A DNA stretch of 64,000 nucleotides from Sinorhizobium shofinae. GTDB lineage: Bacteria; Pseudomonadota; Alphaproteobacteria; Rhizobiales; Rhizobiaceae. The notes below the pieces were generated by a model, which searched no databases, was not told the origin of the DNA, and saw nothing but the letters and a program-made list of their open reading frames with translations. Positions 20,373-29,227 of the stretch are shown here, piece after piece (within the stretch, counting starts at the first letter, position 1; each line of letters begins with the position of its first letter). The stretch spans positions 62,001 through 126,000 of the forward strand of contig MBFK01000126.1 in assembly GCA_001704765.1 (NCBI GenBank), written 5' to 3'. Both the position numbers and the translations under genes were made by a program.

Positions 20373-20900
20373 TCAATCGAGAATGCTCTGGACCTTGCCG
20401 CAATAGCGCTTCGACACGGGATTCATGCGCTTGGCACCATGGCCGGCATTGTATTTGAGGATTGTGCCGCAAGTCGTGCCGTCTGAAAGTTCCTGGGCCT
20501 TCGCCAGATACATCATGCCAAACTTGATGTTGGTTTCCGGATCATAGAGGCCCTTGGCGGTACCGGAATAGCCCATCATGCGTGCCGTGGCCGGCTTGAT
20601 CTGCATGAGGCCGATTTCGCCGGCGCTGCCCCGGGCTTTGGCGTTGAAATTGCTTTCGACCTTGACGATGGCATGCGCGAGATCGGCAGCGACGCCGTAC
20701 TGCTTCGCATAGGATTGGATGAGGCTCGTATATTGCAAGGTCGGCGAAAGAGCCGGCGTGGGGAAGCCTGTCGTTCTGGTGACGGGCTGGATGGAAGAGG
20801 TTTTGATGGTCTTGTCGACACCCCCTGCATACGACGTACCCATCCCGGCGATGGACATGCCAAGGCATGCCGCCACCGCAGCAATTGACGATATTCTCAT
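20373..20900 (-). CDS. Lytic transglycosylase, SLT domain, secreted
   Basis: This small protein of 175 residues has a signal peptide (MRISSIAAVAACLGMSIAGM, cleavage after about SYA-GG at 26). The rest is an SLT goose-lysozyme-type domain. The catalytic glutamate is E82 in HAIVKVESNFNAKA, followed by GEIGLMQIKPATARMMG and a C-terminal LKYNAGHGAKRMN. It would cleave peptidoglycan in the periplasm to give 1,6-anhydro ends. It stands alone, 222 bp from the next minus-strand gene. Confidence 0.93.
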   Translation of the reverse strand: MRISSIAAVAACLGMSIAGMGTSYAGGVDKTIKTSSIQPVTRTTGFPTPALSPTLQYTSLIQSYAKQYGVAADLAHAIVKVESNFNAKARGSAGEIGLMQIKPATARMMGYSGTAKGLYDPETNIKFGMMYLAKAQELSDGTTCGTILKYNAGHGAKRMNPVSKRYCGKVQSILD

Positions 20901-21123
20901 GTAGTTTGAGGTCTCCGGTCTGGGGAACTGGCCGGACGGCGCACCCCACCGTCGACCGATTTCCCGATCGTTTTCATTGACAGGAGCACGGCGCTAGACG
21001 CCACATCTCCTGCGTTGATGGACCGGAAATGACGGGCCTATCATGGTAAACATGTGGCAAACGCAAAAAAATCGCGCAGCAAAGCGTCGAGGGCGCTAAT
21101 TCAGGGCGAACGAAAATTGCAGC

Positions 21124-21888
21124 CTAAGCACCGAAATTCGGCAGTGCCGAGAGCAGTCGGTGCAGCGTATCGATGGTGGAAACGTCGGCGATGCCGTCCA
21201 CCCGTGATTGACGGAAATGCCGCTGGAAAGCGGCCACGACGCCTTCCGTTCTCTCGCAGAAATCTCCGGTAACTTCAATGTTGTAGCCATAGAGCGAGAG
21301 CATCGACTGGAGCGCTTCGACTGGCTGCCCGCGGTCGCCGCGCTGGAAGAAGCGGCCGCCGCCGACAGGCACCGGCTCGACCCAGTGGCCGACCCCGCGG
21401 CGATATAGCACGTGCCAGGGAAATTTTTCTCCCGGATCGACCTTGCGAATCGGCGCCACATCGCTGTGTGCGAGCACCCTTTCAGGGGCAATTTGCCAGC
21501 GTTCGCCACAGTCCCGACACAATTCGGCGACCGCCTCGATCTGCGCTTCAGGGAAGTCCGGCAGCCCTGCCGGGTGGCCTGCATTGGCGATTTCAATGCC
21601 GATGGAACAGGAATTGATGTCCGCCTCGCCCTTCCAGAAGCTCCTGCCGGCGTGCCAGGCGCGGCGTTCTTCCGGCACGAGCTGATCGATGCGGCCGTCC
21701 TCATGAACGAAGTAGTGGCTGGAAACCTGGCTTTCCTCGCTACAGAGCCAATCGAGTGCCGAGAGCGCCGTTTCCATTCCGGTGTAGTGAAGGAGGATCA
21801 TGTCCGGCCGGCGGCCGCCGGCACGCTCGCCATGGTTGGGCGACGGTACGAAGCGAGCGCCCGGGAAATCGCAGGTCTTCGAGGTCAT
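21124..21888 (-). CDS. N-acetylmuramoyl-L-alanine amidase with a peptidoglycan-binding domain
   Basis: An amidase_2 (AmpD-like) domain fills residues 25-165, with zinc-ligand segments ILLHYTGM, GIEIANAGH and VLAHSDVAPIRKVDPG. A PG_binding_1 helix bundle follows (QPVEALQSMLSLYGYNIEVTG). No signal peptide is visible, so it may act on anhydro-muropeptides in the cytoplasm like AmpD, though the binding domain also suits intact wall. The ATG overlaps the stop of the upstream DnaJ-like gene by four bases, so the two are co-translated. Confidence 0.93.
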   Translation of the reverse strand: MTSKTCDFPGARFVPSPNHGERAGGRRPDMILLHYTGMETALSALDWLCSEESQVSSHYFVHEDGRIDQLVPEERRAWHAGRSFWKGEADINSCSIGIEIANAGHPAGLPDFPEAQIEAVAELCRDCGERWQIAPERVLAHSDVAPIRKVDPGEKFPWHVLYRRGVGHWVEPVPVGGGRFFQRGDRGQPVEALQSMLSLYGYNIEVTGDFCERTEGVVAAFQRHFRQSRVDGIADVSTIDTLHRLLSALPNFGA

Positions 21889-22592
21889 GCGGCGCGGCGT
21901 TCTCTCTCGATCGCCTCGTAGGCTGCATTCAACGCGGCCATGCGATCGTTGGCGATCGCATGAAACTCCTCCGGTACGCCCCGCGCGACCAGCATGTCAG
22001 GATGGTTCTCGGAAACGAGCACCCGATAGCGCCTGCGAATATCGGAGAAATCATCCTTCGGCGAGACACCGAGAACCTGATAGGGATCGCGGTCGTCGCC
22101 ATGGACATGGCGCGCCATGATGCGCTCGAAATGCGCCCCGTCCATGTTGAAGATTTCCGCAACGCGCATCAGGAAGGCGAGTTCCTTCTCGTGCACCGCA
22201 CCGTCGGACTTCGCGATATGGAAGAGCCCGTCGACGATGTCCTCGAGAATAGGACAGTTGCGCTCGCAGGATGAGCAGAGCGACGCCATCTTCTCCGCAT
22301 AGGCCTCGTAGCCCGCCACGTCCTGGCGTGCGAGATTGTAAAGCCGAGCGACGTTCTTCGCCTGGTCTGCGGGGAACTTGAAGATATCGCGGAAGGCCGC
22401 GACTTCGGCTTCGTTGACGATGCCATCAGCCTTCGCCATCTTGGCCGACAAGGCAATCATGGCCACCGAGAAGGCAACGTTGCGGCGCGTCTCCGGATCC
22501 CCTTCGAAGAGTGTACGGACCGCCTCGACCACACCGGCGAGCGCATTGCCGGTGGCCGTTACGATCTTGAGGAGGCTGTCCCAGAATGACAT
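21885..22592 (-). CDS. DjlA-like co-chaperone (TerB plus J domain)
   Basis: The 235-residue protein has a TerB-type helical domain in the N-terminal two thirds (NVAFSVAMIALSAKMAKADG, CERNCPILEDIVDGLFHIAKSDG). A C-terminal J domain follows (DPYQVLGVSPKDD, with the HPD tripeptide in SENHPDML). DjlA proteins stimulate DnaK ATPase. No clear membrane anchor is present, unlike enteric DjlA. The start at 22592 begins MSFWDSLLKIV. It is coupled to the amidase gene downstream. Confidence 0.92.
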   Translation of the reverse strand: MSFWDSLLKIVTATGNALAGVVEAVRTLFEGDPETRRNVAFSVAMIALSAKMAKADGIVNEAEVAAFRDIFKFPADQAKNVARLYNLARQDVAGYEAYAEKMASLCSSCERNCPILEDIVDGLFHIAKSDGAVHEKELAFLMRVAEIFNMDGAHFERIMARHVHGDDRDPYQVLGVSPKDDFSDIRRRYRVLVSENHPDMLVARGVPEEFHAIANDRMAALNAAYEAIERERRAA

Positions 22593-22908
22593 AAGTGCGA
22601 TTGTTCCCTGTCCACGACCGAGCATGGCCCGATGTGGTGGCAAATTGCAAGCGGCCGACTGTGCCAAACGTCACGGATGACGGAATTGTGATGGCCCCTC
22701 AATAAATCACATCGCCGCAAATCTCAAGTGAATTGCGCCCCTCATCCCGATACATGCATTATGGGCCACTTTTCAGACATCCACAGCCCTGTCATTTTAT
22801 TTCCATCGGAATTGCGTTAGACCACCCGTGGTCTTTGACCTGCGCAAAAATTGAGAATGCGGTCGATCTCCTGAACGATCGCCCGATGCCGAAATCCGAG
22901 GAGGAAAC
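22593..22908. other. Divergent spacer between djlA-like gene and pfp
   Basis: This 316-bp region separates two divergent genes and should hold both promoters. I see no convincing -10/-35 pair. The one clear element is the palindrome listed at 22819-22834. Confidence 0.4.
22819..22834. promoter_or_regulatory. Perfect 16-bp palindrome upstream of pfp
   Basis: AGACCAC-CC-GTGGTCT is fully symmetric and lies 75-90 bp before the pfp start codon, directly before a TTGACC that could be a -35. This geometry suits a dimeric repressor or activator. The regulator is unknown. Confidence 0.4.
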
Positions 22909-24123
22909 ATGGCCAAGAAGAAAGTCGCAATGCTGACGGCGGGCGGGCTCGCGCCCTGCCTCTCATCCGCTGTCGGCGGACTCATCGAACGCTATACGGA
23001 TATCGCCCCCGACTACGAGCTCGTGGCCTACCGTTCCGGCTATCAGGGCCTGCTTCTCGCCGACCGCATCGAGATCACGAAAGAAATGCGCGAGCGGGCC
23101 TATATACTTCACCGCCACGGCGGGTCGCCGATCGGCAATAGCCGCGTGAAGCTCACCAACGCAGCCGACTGCGTCAAGCGCGGCCTCGTGAAGGAAGGCG
23201 AAAACCCGCTTCGCGTCGCAGCCGAAAGGCTCGCTGCCGATGGCATCAGCATCCTGCATACGATCGGCGGCGACGACACCAACACGACCGCCGCCGATCT
23301 GGCCGCCTATCTCGGCGCGAACGGCTATGACCTGACCGTAGTAGGTCTGCCGAAGACGGTCGACAACGATGTGGTGCCGATCCGCCAGACGCTAGGCGCC
23401 TGGACGGCTGCCGAATACGGTGCACGCTTTTTCGACAACGTGAGCAACGAGCAGAGCGCCGCGCCGCGCACGCTCGTGGTCCACGAGGTGATGGGCCGCC
23501 ACTGCGGCTGGCTGACGGCAGCGACAGCGCGCGCTTACGTTCAGATGGCCGCCGGCAAGGAATATGTCGACGGTTTCATGATGGATGCGCAGTTGAAGAA
23601 CATCGACGGCCTCTATCTACCGGAGGTGAAGTTCGATCTCGAAGCCGAAGCCGAACGCCTGCGCGAGACCATGGGCCGGAATGGCTATGTCACGCTGTTC
23701 GTCAGTGAAGGTGCCTGCCTCGACGCGATTGTCGCCGAGCGTGAGGCCGCCGGCGAGACGATCAAGCGCGATGCCTTCGGTCATGTGAAGATCGATACGA
23801 TCAATGTCGGCAACTGGTTCTCAAAACAGTTCGCCGCCCTGCTCGGCGCCGAGCGGTCGATGGTGCAGAAGTCCGGCTACTACGCCCGCTCCGCGCCGGC
23901 GAATGGCGACGACCTGCGCCTGATCCAGAGCATGGTCGACCTTGCGGTCGAAAGCGCGCTCAACAAAGTCTCCGGCGTCACCGGCCACGATGAAGACCAG
24001 GGCGGTAAGCTGCGCACGATCGAGTTCCCGCGCATCAAGGGCGGCAAGCACTTCGACACCTCCGTCAAGTGGTTCGGCGAGGTCATGGGCGCGATCGGCC
24101 AGAAGTGGCAGGCCGCGGACTGA
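22909..24123 (+). CDS. pfp: Pyrophosphate--fructose 6-phosphate 1-phosphotransferase
   Basis: This enzyme phosphorylates fructose 6-phosphate reversibly with pyrophosphate. The 404 residues have the phosphofructokinase fold with AGGLAPCLSSAVGG at 11-24. GGDDTN at 120-125 replaces the GGDGS of ATP-dependent enzymes, and PKTVDND at 148-154 carries the catalytic aspartate. The aspartate after GGD and the lysine of PKT mark PPi use. The start has GAGGAAAC upstream. Rhizobia mostly use the Entner-Doudoroff route, so a gluconeogenic or pentose phosphate role is likely. Confidence 0.95.
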   Translation: MAKKKVAMLTAGGLAPCLSSAVGGLIERYTDIAPDYELVAYRSGYQGLLLADRIEITKEMRERAYILHRHGGSPIGNSRVKLTNAADCVKRGLVKEGENPLRVAAERLAADGISILHTIGGDDTNTTAADLAAYLGANGYDLTVVGLPKTVDNDVVPIRQTLGAWTAAEYGARFFDNVSNEQSAAPRTLVVHEVMGRHCGWLTAATARAYVQMAAGKEYVDGFMMDAQLKNIDGLYLPEVKFDLEAEAERLRETMGRNGYVTLFVSEGACLDAIVAEREAAGETIKRDAFGHVKIDTINVGNWFSKQFAALLGAERSMVQKSGYYARSAPANGDDLRLIQSMVDLAVESALNKVSGVTGHDEDQGGKLRTIEFPRIKGGKHFDTSVKWFGEVMGAIGQKWQAAD

Positions 24124-24230
24124 TCTGACTGTCGTTCTAAAGACCCAAAGGCCCAATAGCAGTTGACGGTTTCGCGTTTGAATGGCTCCCTCCCGATCAC
24201 TCGGCTGGAAGCCGTTCAAACACGTCTCTC

Positions 24231-24333
24231 ATGTCCTTTCGAACACTGGTTTGCATTTGTCGCCGCCTCCGCCGTGTTGCTCGCAATGGCGCGGGGGCTC
24301 CTGTCGCTTGGCCTGAAACGCGCGACGGCGTGA
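24231..24333 (+). pseudogene. Remnant of a LysE-family exporter
   Basis: Within the 327-bp spacer after pfp, a frame reads FEHWFAFVAASAVLLA, very like the first helix of LysE/RhtB transporters. It jumps directly to GLLSLGLKRATA and a stop, resembling the end of such proteins. An ATG just upstream (24231) is one base out of phase. I read this as a gene that lost its middle (about 150 codons) and gained a frameshift. The match is from memory of the family only. The rest of 24124-24450 holds nothing I recognise. Confidence 0.45.
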
Positions 24334-24450
24334 AATTCACCCGCGCGCTTGCCGCAACTGGCGGCATAGGTTAAGGGAGATTCAAGCGCAGCGGTTGGCA
24401 GCCGCTGATTTGCAGGGGGCTACGGGGCCCAGAAGCACGAAAGTGACCGC

Positions 24451-25482
24451 ATGGCGAAAGTCCGTATCTCCCTTTCGAAACAGGCATTTACCGCCATCGC
24501 ACTGACATCGGCGGCTATTGCCTCGGGGTGCTCCACGGTTGAGCGCACGTCCCTCGAAGAGCTGACGGCCGTGCAAACGGTCACCCCCATACCGAAACCC
24601 GGAACGGAGATGACGGCTTACGCTCTGCCGGCACCAATCGGCGTCGCGTCGAGCGCCTCGGCGGCGCTGAGCGCACAGACGGCGTCGGCCACCGTCGCGC
24701 CGGCGGCCGACGCAACAGCCGCACCGACCGCAGTCGCTGCCTCCCCCACCGCCCAAGCGGAAACCATGCCGGCGACGGATGCGACGCTCGCCTTCGCTGC
24801 CCCCCAGACGGTTGCGGTGCCTACGACCAAGCCGGCTCAGGCCTTCGAAGTGGCCATGGCAACGCCCGCCTCAGCCAATCTCTCGCCGGCGACGGCCTCA
24901 ACCGCCGTTGAAAAAAGCGCCGAGTCGCCCGCCGTGCCGTCCCTCGGGGTTGCTGCCTTGTGGGAGTCGGATTTCGACACTGGTGAACCGGTCGGCCTTG
25001 AAACGCTGGTGGCCAAGCGCATGATCGTTCCGACGGAGCGGCCCAAGACCGGCGTCATCGGCTCGGCCGTGGGCGCAGTCGCAAGCGTCATTCCCGATTC
25101 GCTGAAACTGACGAAATCGCCGACCAGTTCCAAGCCCGAGCTCGACCGGCTGATCAAGCAATATGCCGAGCTCAACGGCCTTCCCCTCGAACTTGTGCAT
25201 CGGGTCGTCAAGCGCGAGAGCAACTACAATCCGCACGCCTATAGCAAGGGCAATTACGGCCTGATGCAGATCAGGTACCACACCGCTCGAGGCCTCGGCT
25301 ATGACGGACCGCCGGAGGGCCTCTTCGATGCGGAAACCAACCTCAAATACGCGACCAAGTATCTGCGTGGTGCTTGGATGGTAGCCGACAACCAACATGA
25401 CGGTGCCGTGAAGCTCTATGCCAGCGGCTATTATTACCACGCCAAGCGCAAGGGCATGCTCAACATGCTGGATATGCGGTAG
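24451..25482 (+). CDS. Lipoprotein lytic transglycosylase (SLT domain)
   Basis: The N-terminus has a lipoprotein signal ending in ASGC (C27). About 190 low-complexity, alanine- and proline-rich residues follow, probably a spacer from the outer membrane. The C-terminal SLT domain starts near 230, with the catalytic E256 in RVVKRESNYNPHAYSKGNYG, then LMQIRYHTARGLGY. A conserved end reads AVKLYASGYYYHAKRKGML, unusual in having no NAG tripeptide. It would act on glycan strands from the periplasmic side. Confidence 0.92.
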   Translation: MAKVRISLSKQAFTAIALTSAAIASGCSTVERTSLEELTAVQTVTPIPKPGTEMTAYALPAPIGVASSASAALSAQTASATVAPAADATAAPTAVAASPTAQAETMPATDATLAFAAPQTVAVPTTKPAQAFEVAMATPASANLSPATASTAVEKSAESPAVPSLGVAALWESDFDTGEPVGLETLVAKRMIVPTERPKTGVIGSAVGAVASVIPDSLKLTKSPTSSKPELDRLIKQYAELNGLPLELVHRVVKRESNYNPHAYSKGNYGLMQIRYHTARGLGYDGPPEGLFDAETNLKYATKYLRGAWMVADNQHDGAVKLYASGYYYHAKRKGMLNMLDMR

Positions 25483-25538
25483 CGGGGGTCGCTTCCCGCG
25501 CCTCCAAACCCACCAACGTCACCTGATCGGTGCGGCGC

Positions 25539-26906
25539 TCAATCGGGTGCTGTAACCACCCCGGTGTGCAGCTTCCGTACATCGTAGCCGCTACCTCCCG
25601 GCGTGAGGCCCAGCCGGACGACGGCGAGGCGGAGCGAAGGAACGAGCATGATCGATTGCCCGTCATGCCCGAGCATCCAGAAAGTATCGGGCGGGAACTC
25701 GCCCGTTCCGGGGCGAATACCGTTTTCCGTGAGCCAGACCTGGGCGGAGCCATAGTCGCCGCCTGAAGCGGCAGTCGAGGTTCGCATGAACCCCACAAAT
25801 CCCTCGGGCAGAAGCGCCCTCCCTTTCCAATGCCCATCGTCCAGCAAAAACTGTGCAAAGCGAGCCCAATCCTGTGCCGTAGCGTACATGTACGAGGAAC
25901 CGACGAAGGTGCCGCTCGCATCCGTCTCCATCACGGCGCTGGTCATGCCAAGCGGACCAAACAGCGCCTGGCGTGGATAGGCGAGCGCCCTAGCGGGGCC
26001 GTCGAATGTCTGCATCCACAGGCGTGACAAGAGATTCGTCGTGCCCGTCGAATAGTTGAACCTGGCGCCAGGCGCCGCTTCGAGCGGCTTCGATGCGGCA
26101 AACCCGGCCATGTCGCTTTCGAGAAAAAGCATCCGCGTGACGTCGGTGACGTCACCATAATCCTCGTTGAAGGCGAGCCCGCTCTGCATCGCCAGGAGAT
26201 CGGCAAGCTCGATCCGCGCTCGTTCATCACCACTCCATTCGGGAATGAGATTGGCCTTTTCCGGATCCATACGCCCGTCGGCGATCCGCAAACCCACAAG
26301 TGCCGCCGTGACTGACTTCGTCATAGACCAGCCGAGCAGAGGCGTATCGCGGTCGAAGCCGCGGCCATAGGCCTCCGCTACCAGCCGCCCATTCTTGATG
26401 ACGACGATTGCCCGCATGCCTGGGCCGGCCAGTTCGGGATCATCCACCAGATTCTGGAATGTCTGATCGATATCTGCCTTGCTTCCCTCGGGCCAGTGGA
26501 TGTCCGGGCTCTGGAGAGCGGCCGCCGCGCCGCCAGCCGCGTTCTCGCTTGCCGGCTTGGCCAGAGCCTGCATGGTTCCGCCTGCGGTTACGGTGCAGCC
26601 AAATCCCGGGCGATAGACAGCCCGAACAGGTGCGGCGAAACCGAAGATGCGCGCCGTCACCGCCTGTTGTTCGCGATCGACCGAGACACTGACGAACTTG
26701 AGCAGCGGATGACCTGGCGACTGTACGTCCTCGGCGAGTACCACCTGCGGGTCGCGCCCCGCCAGGAAGACGTTGGAGCAAACGATCTTGGCGGCATAGC
26801 CGTCACCGACCTTGAGAAGCTCCGGCGGAAAGTAGGCCAGCCAGCCGGCGACCGCCGTCATCATCGCAACGGCGAACGCACCGGATTTTCGCAACAAACC
26901 CTTCAT
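25539..26906 (-). CDS. Serine hydrolase, class C beta-lactamase family
   Basis: The protein has 455 residues with an N-terminal membrane segment (GAFAVAMMTAVAGWLAYF, about 9-26). The catalytic SxxK is SMTK at 194-197 in GWSMTKSVTAALVGL. The family's second motif is YSTGTTN, and HDG near the C-terminus (LGHDGQS) replaces KTG. It resembles 6-aminohexanoate-dimer hydrolase-like enzymes (DUF-type EstB family), so an esterase or amidase activity is more likely than antibiotic resistance. The substrate is unknown. Confidence 0.9.
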   Translation of the reverse strand: MKGLLRKSGAFAVAMMTAVAGWLAYFPPELLKVGDGYAAKIVCSNVFLAGRDPQVVLAEDVQSPGHPLLKFVSVSVDREQQAVTARIFGFAAPVRAVYRPGFGCTVTAGGTMQALAKPASENAAGGAAAALQSPDIHWPEGSKADIDQTFQNLVDDPELAGPGMRAIVVIKNGRLVAEAYGRGFDRDTPLLGWSMTKSVTAALVGLRIADGRMDPEKANLIPEWSGDERARIELADLLAMQSGLAFNEDYGDVTDVTRMLFLESDMAGFAASKPLEAAPGARFNYSTGTTNLLSRLWMQTFDGPARALAYPRQALFGPLGMTSAVMETDASGTFVGSSYMYATAQDWARFAQFLLDDGHWKGRALLPEGFVGFMRTSTAASGGDYGSAQVWLTENGIRPGTGEFPPDTFWMLGHDGQSIMLVPSLRLAVVRLGLTPGGSGYDVRKLHTGVVTAPD

Positions 26907-27053
26907 AGCCGCCTCCCGCCGACGACAGGAAAACAGGTTTCCCGAGAAAGGAAAAGCCTCTTCCGTGCTTAGGAGGCCTGCCGACGAACGCCTGCTCCAG
27001 GCCTCTCTTTCGCTGTCTGAGCTCTCGGCGGGCGCGGCGGGTCTGTGGGAATC

Positions 27054-27085
27054 GCGTCATCAAAGTGTAGTCGAGTCACTTTAGA
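27054..27085 (+). promoter_or_regulatory. Possible weak Pho box and -10 before btaA
   Basis: GCGTCAT-CAAA-GTGTAGT keeps the 7-4-7 layout of the PhoB site (CTGTCAT-N4-CTGTCAT) with 9 of 14 matches. TTTAGA follows nine bases later, where a -10 would stand. In Sinorhizobium the betaine lipid genes are induced by phosphate starvation through PhoB, so a site is expected here. The match is weak. Confidence 0.4.
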
Positions 27086-27116
27086 AGCGCCTCAGTTTCA
27101 ACTGGATGGCAGACAA

Positions 27117-28367
27117 ATGACGGAACTCGCCCCCGATGCCGGCTTCGGCGGAAAGAATGCGAAGCTGAAGAGCGCGCTCCTCCAACACAAGGCCCTTTCC
27201 TTTGCCGGGCTGTCGGAGCGTCTGTTCGGACTGCTCTTCTCCGGACTCGTCTACCCCCAGATCTGGGAAGATCCGATCGTCGACATGGAGGCGATGCAAA
27301 TTGGACCCGCCCACCATATCGTGACGATCGGTTCAGGCGGTTGCAACATGCTGACCTATCTCGCTGCCGGACCGGCGCACATTGACGTCGTCGACCTCAA
27401 CCCCCACCACATCGCGCTGAACCGGCTGAAGCTCGCCGCCTTCCGTCACTTGCCGAGCCATAAGGATGTCGTACGGTTCCTGGGCAGTGTCGGTACGCGG
27501 TCGAACGCCCAGGCCTTCGAACTCTTCCTCGCTCCCAAGCTCGACGCCGCCACGCGCGCCTACTGGAACGGCCGTGACTTGACAGGCCGCCGCCGAATCG
27601 GCGTCTTCAGCTGGAATATCTATCGTACCGGCCTTCTCGGCCGCTTCATCGCCGCCAGCCATCTTCTGGCGCGGCTCCACGGCGTCAACCCGGCAGATTT
27701 CGTCCAGGCGCGCTCCATGCGCGAGCAGCGGCAGTTTTTTGACGACAAGCTTGCGCCGCTCTTCGACCGACCCATCATCCGCTGGGTCACCGGCCGCAAG
27801 AGTTCGCTTTTCGGCCTCGGTATTCCGCCGCAGCAATTCGACGAGCTCGCCAGCCTGAGCCAGGAAAGGTCGCTCGCCGCGGTGCTGCGCCATCGCCTCG
27901 AGAAGCTCACATGTCATTTCCCCCTCCGCGAAAACTACTTCGCCTGGCAGGCTTTCGGCCGGCGTTACCCACTTCCGCACGAGGGCGAGTTGCCACCTTA
28001 TCTGCAGGCATCGAGCTACGAGGCGATCCGCAACCACGCCGATCGCGTCGCGGTCCACCACGAAAGCTTCACGGATTTGCTCAGCCGCAAGCCGGCGTCT
28101 TCGGTTGACCGCTATGTGCTCCTCGATGCACAGGACTGGATGAGCGACCGCCAGCTGAACGACCTCTGGAGCGAAGTCACCCGCACCGCCGCGCCGGACG
28201 CCGTGGTGATCTTCCGCACAGCGGCAGAAGCGAGCATTCTGCCTGGGCGTCTTTCCGCCGCACTGCTCGATCAGTGGCATTACGACGCCGAAACCTCATC
28301 GAGGCTTGGCGCCGAGGACCGGTCGGCCATCTATGGTGGCTTCCACCTCTACCGGAAGAAAGCATGA
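27117..28367 (+). CDS. btaA: S-adenosylmethionine:diacylglycerol 3-amino-3-carboxypropyltransferase BtaA
   Basis: BtaA moves the aminocarboxypropyl group of SAM to diacylglycerol, giving diacylglyceryl homoserine, the first step of DGTS betaine lipid synthesis. The ATG at 27117 gives 416 residues. The opening segment AGLSERLFGLLFSGLVYPQI continues into WEDPIVDMEAM, then the SAM-binding part IVTIGSGGCNMLTYLAAGP and DVVDLNPHHIALNRLKLAA. BtaB follows with a four-base overlap. These lipids replace phospholipids when phosphate is scarce. Confidence 0.95.
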   Translation: MTELAPDAGFGGKNAKLKSALLQHKALSFAGLSERLFGLLFSGLVYPQIWEDPIVDMEAMQIGPAHHIVTIGSGGCNMLTYLAAGPAHIDVVDLNPHHIALNRLKLAAFRHLPSHKDVVRFLGSVGTRSNAQAFELFLAPKLDAATRAYWNGRDLTGRRRIGVFSWNIYRTGLLGRFIAASHLLARLHGVNPADFVQARSMREQRQFFDDKLAPLFDRPIIRWVTGRKSSLFGLGIPPQQFDELASLSQERSLAAVLRHRLEKLTCHFPLRENYFAWQAFGRRYPLPHEGELPPYLQASSYEAIRNHADRVAVHHESFTDLLSRKPASSVDRYVLLDAQDWMSDRQLNDLWSEVTRTAAPDAVVIFRTAAEASILPGRLSAALLDQWHYDAETSSRLGAEDRSAIYGGFHLYRKKA

Positions 28368-29041
28368 GTGCCGCGCAGTCCGCGGGCAACAGCCACGCCC
28401 GGCTCATGGACCGGATGTACCGCTACCAGCGATACATCTACGACTTTACCCGGAAGTACTATCTCTTCGGGCGCGACACGCTGATCCGCGAGCTGGGCGC
28501 ACCACCACGCAGTTCCGTGCTTGAGGTCGGCTGCGGCACGGGGCGCAACCTGGCGATGATCGGTGATCTTTATCCCGAGGCCCGCCTTTTCGGTCTCGAC
28601 ATCTCCGCCGAGATGCTCGCAACCGCAAAGGCGAAACTCCGGCGCCAGGGCCGAGCGGATGAAAATCTGCGCATTGCCGACGCCACGAACTTCACAGCCG
28701 CCGCCTTCGGTGAGAAAGGCTTTGACCGCATCGTCATCTCCTATGCGCTGTCGATGATCCCCGACTGGCAAAAGGCGCTCGACGCGGCGATCGACGCGCT
28801 CAACCCGGGCGGCTCGCTGCACATCGCCGACTTCGGGCAGCAGGAGGGATGGCCCGGCGGCTTCCGTCGCATCCTCCAGGCCTGGCTTAAACGCTTTCAC
28901 GTGACGCCACGCGAATCGCTGTTCGACGTCCTGCGTGCCAAGGTCGACCGTGACGGCGCCGCGCTCGAGCTCAAGTCGATCGGCAGGGGCTATGCATGGC
29001 TCGCCGTGTACCGCCGCCCGGCCGCAGAGCGGGTGCCATGA
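28364..29041 (+). CDS. btaB: Diacylglyceryl homoserine N-methyltransferase BtaB
   Basis: BtaB methylates the amino group of diacylglyceryl homoserine three times, using SAM, to give DGTS. The 225-residue protein begins MSAAQSAGNSHARLMDRMYR. It has a class I methyltransferase fold with LEVGCGTG at 53-60, then LFGLDISAEMLATAKAKL and IVISYALSMIPDWQKAL. The start overlaps the btaA stop (ATGA). After the stop, a small TTGAG/CTCAA hairpin followed by TTTTT near 29111-29129 may end the operon. Confidence 0.95.
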   Translation: MSAAQSAGNSHARLMDRMYRYQRYIYDFTRKYYLFGRDTLIRELGAPPRSSVLEVGCGTGRNLAMIGDLYPEARLFGLDISAEMLATAKAKLRRQGRADENLRIADATNFTAAAFGEKGFDRIVISYALSMIPDWQKALDAAIDALNPGGSLHIADFGQQEGWPGGFRRILQAWLKRFHVTPRESLFDVLRAKVDRDGAALELKSIGRGYAWLAVYRRPAAERVP

Positions 29042-29227
29042 TCCGCGGGGGGCTGAAAGCCGTCGCTCCAGCAAAAAGCCTATGCAGCGCCGATGCAATT
29101 GCCGCTTGAGCTAACTCAATTTTTACGATGATATGGTGAAAAGGAGGTCAAGCCTCCCTGGGGACATCACCATCATGGAAACCATCGCGTGAGGCAGGAT
29201 CGTCGTTCGTCTCGTAACGGAACCCTC

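Noticed and set aside
25539..26906. Antibiotic-resistance beta-lactamase
   Set aside because: The SxxK is present, but the YSTGT and HDG motifs and the length fit esterase or amidase-like serine hydrolases of this superfamily.
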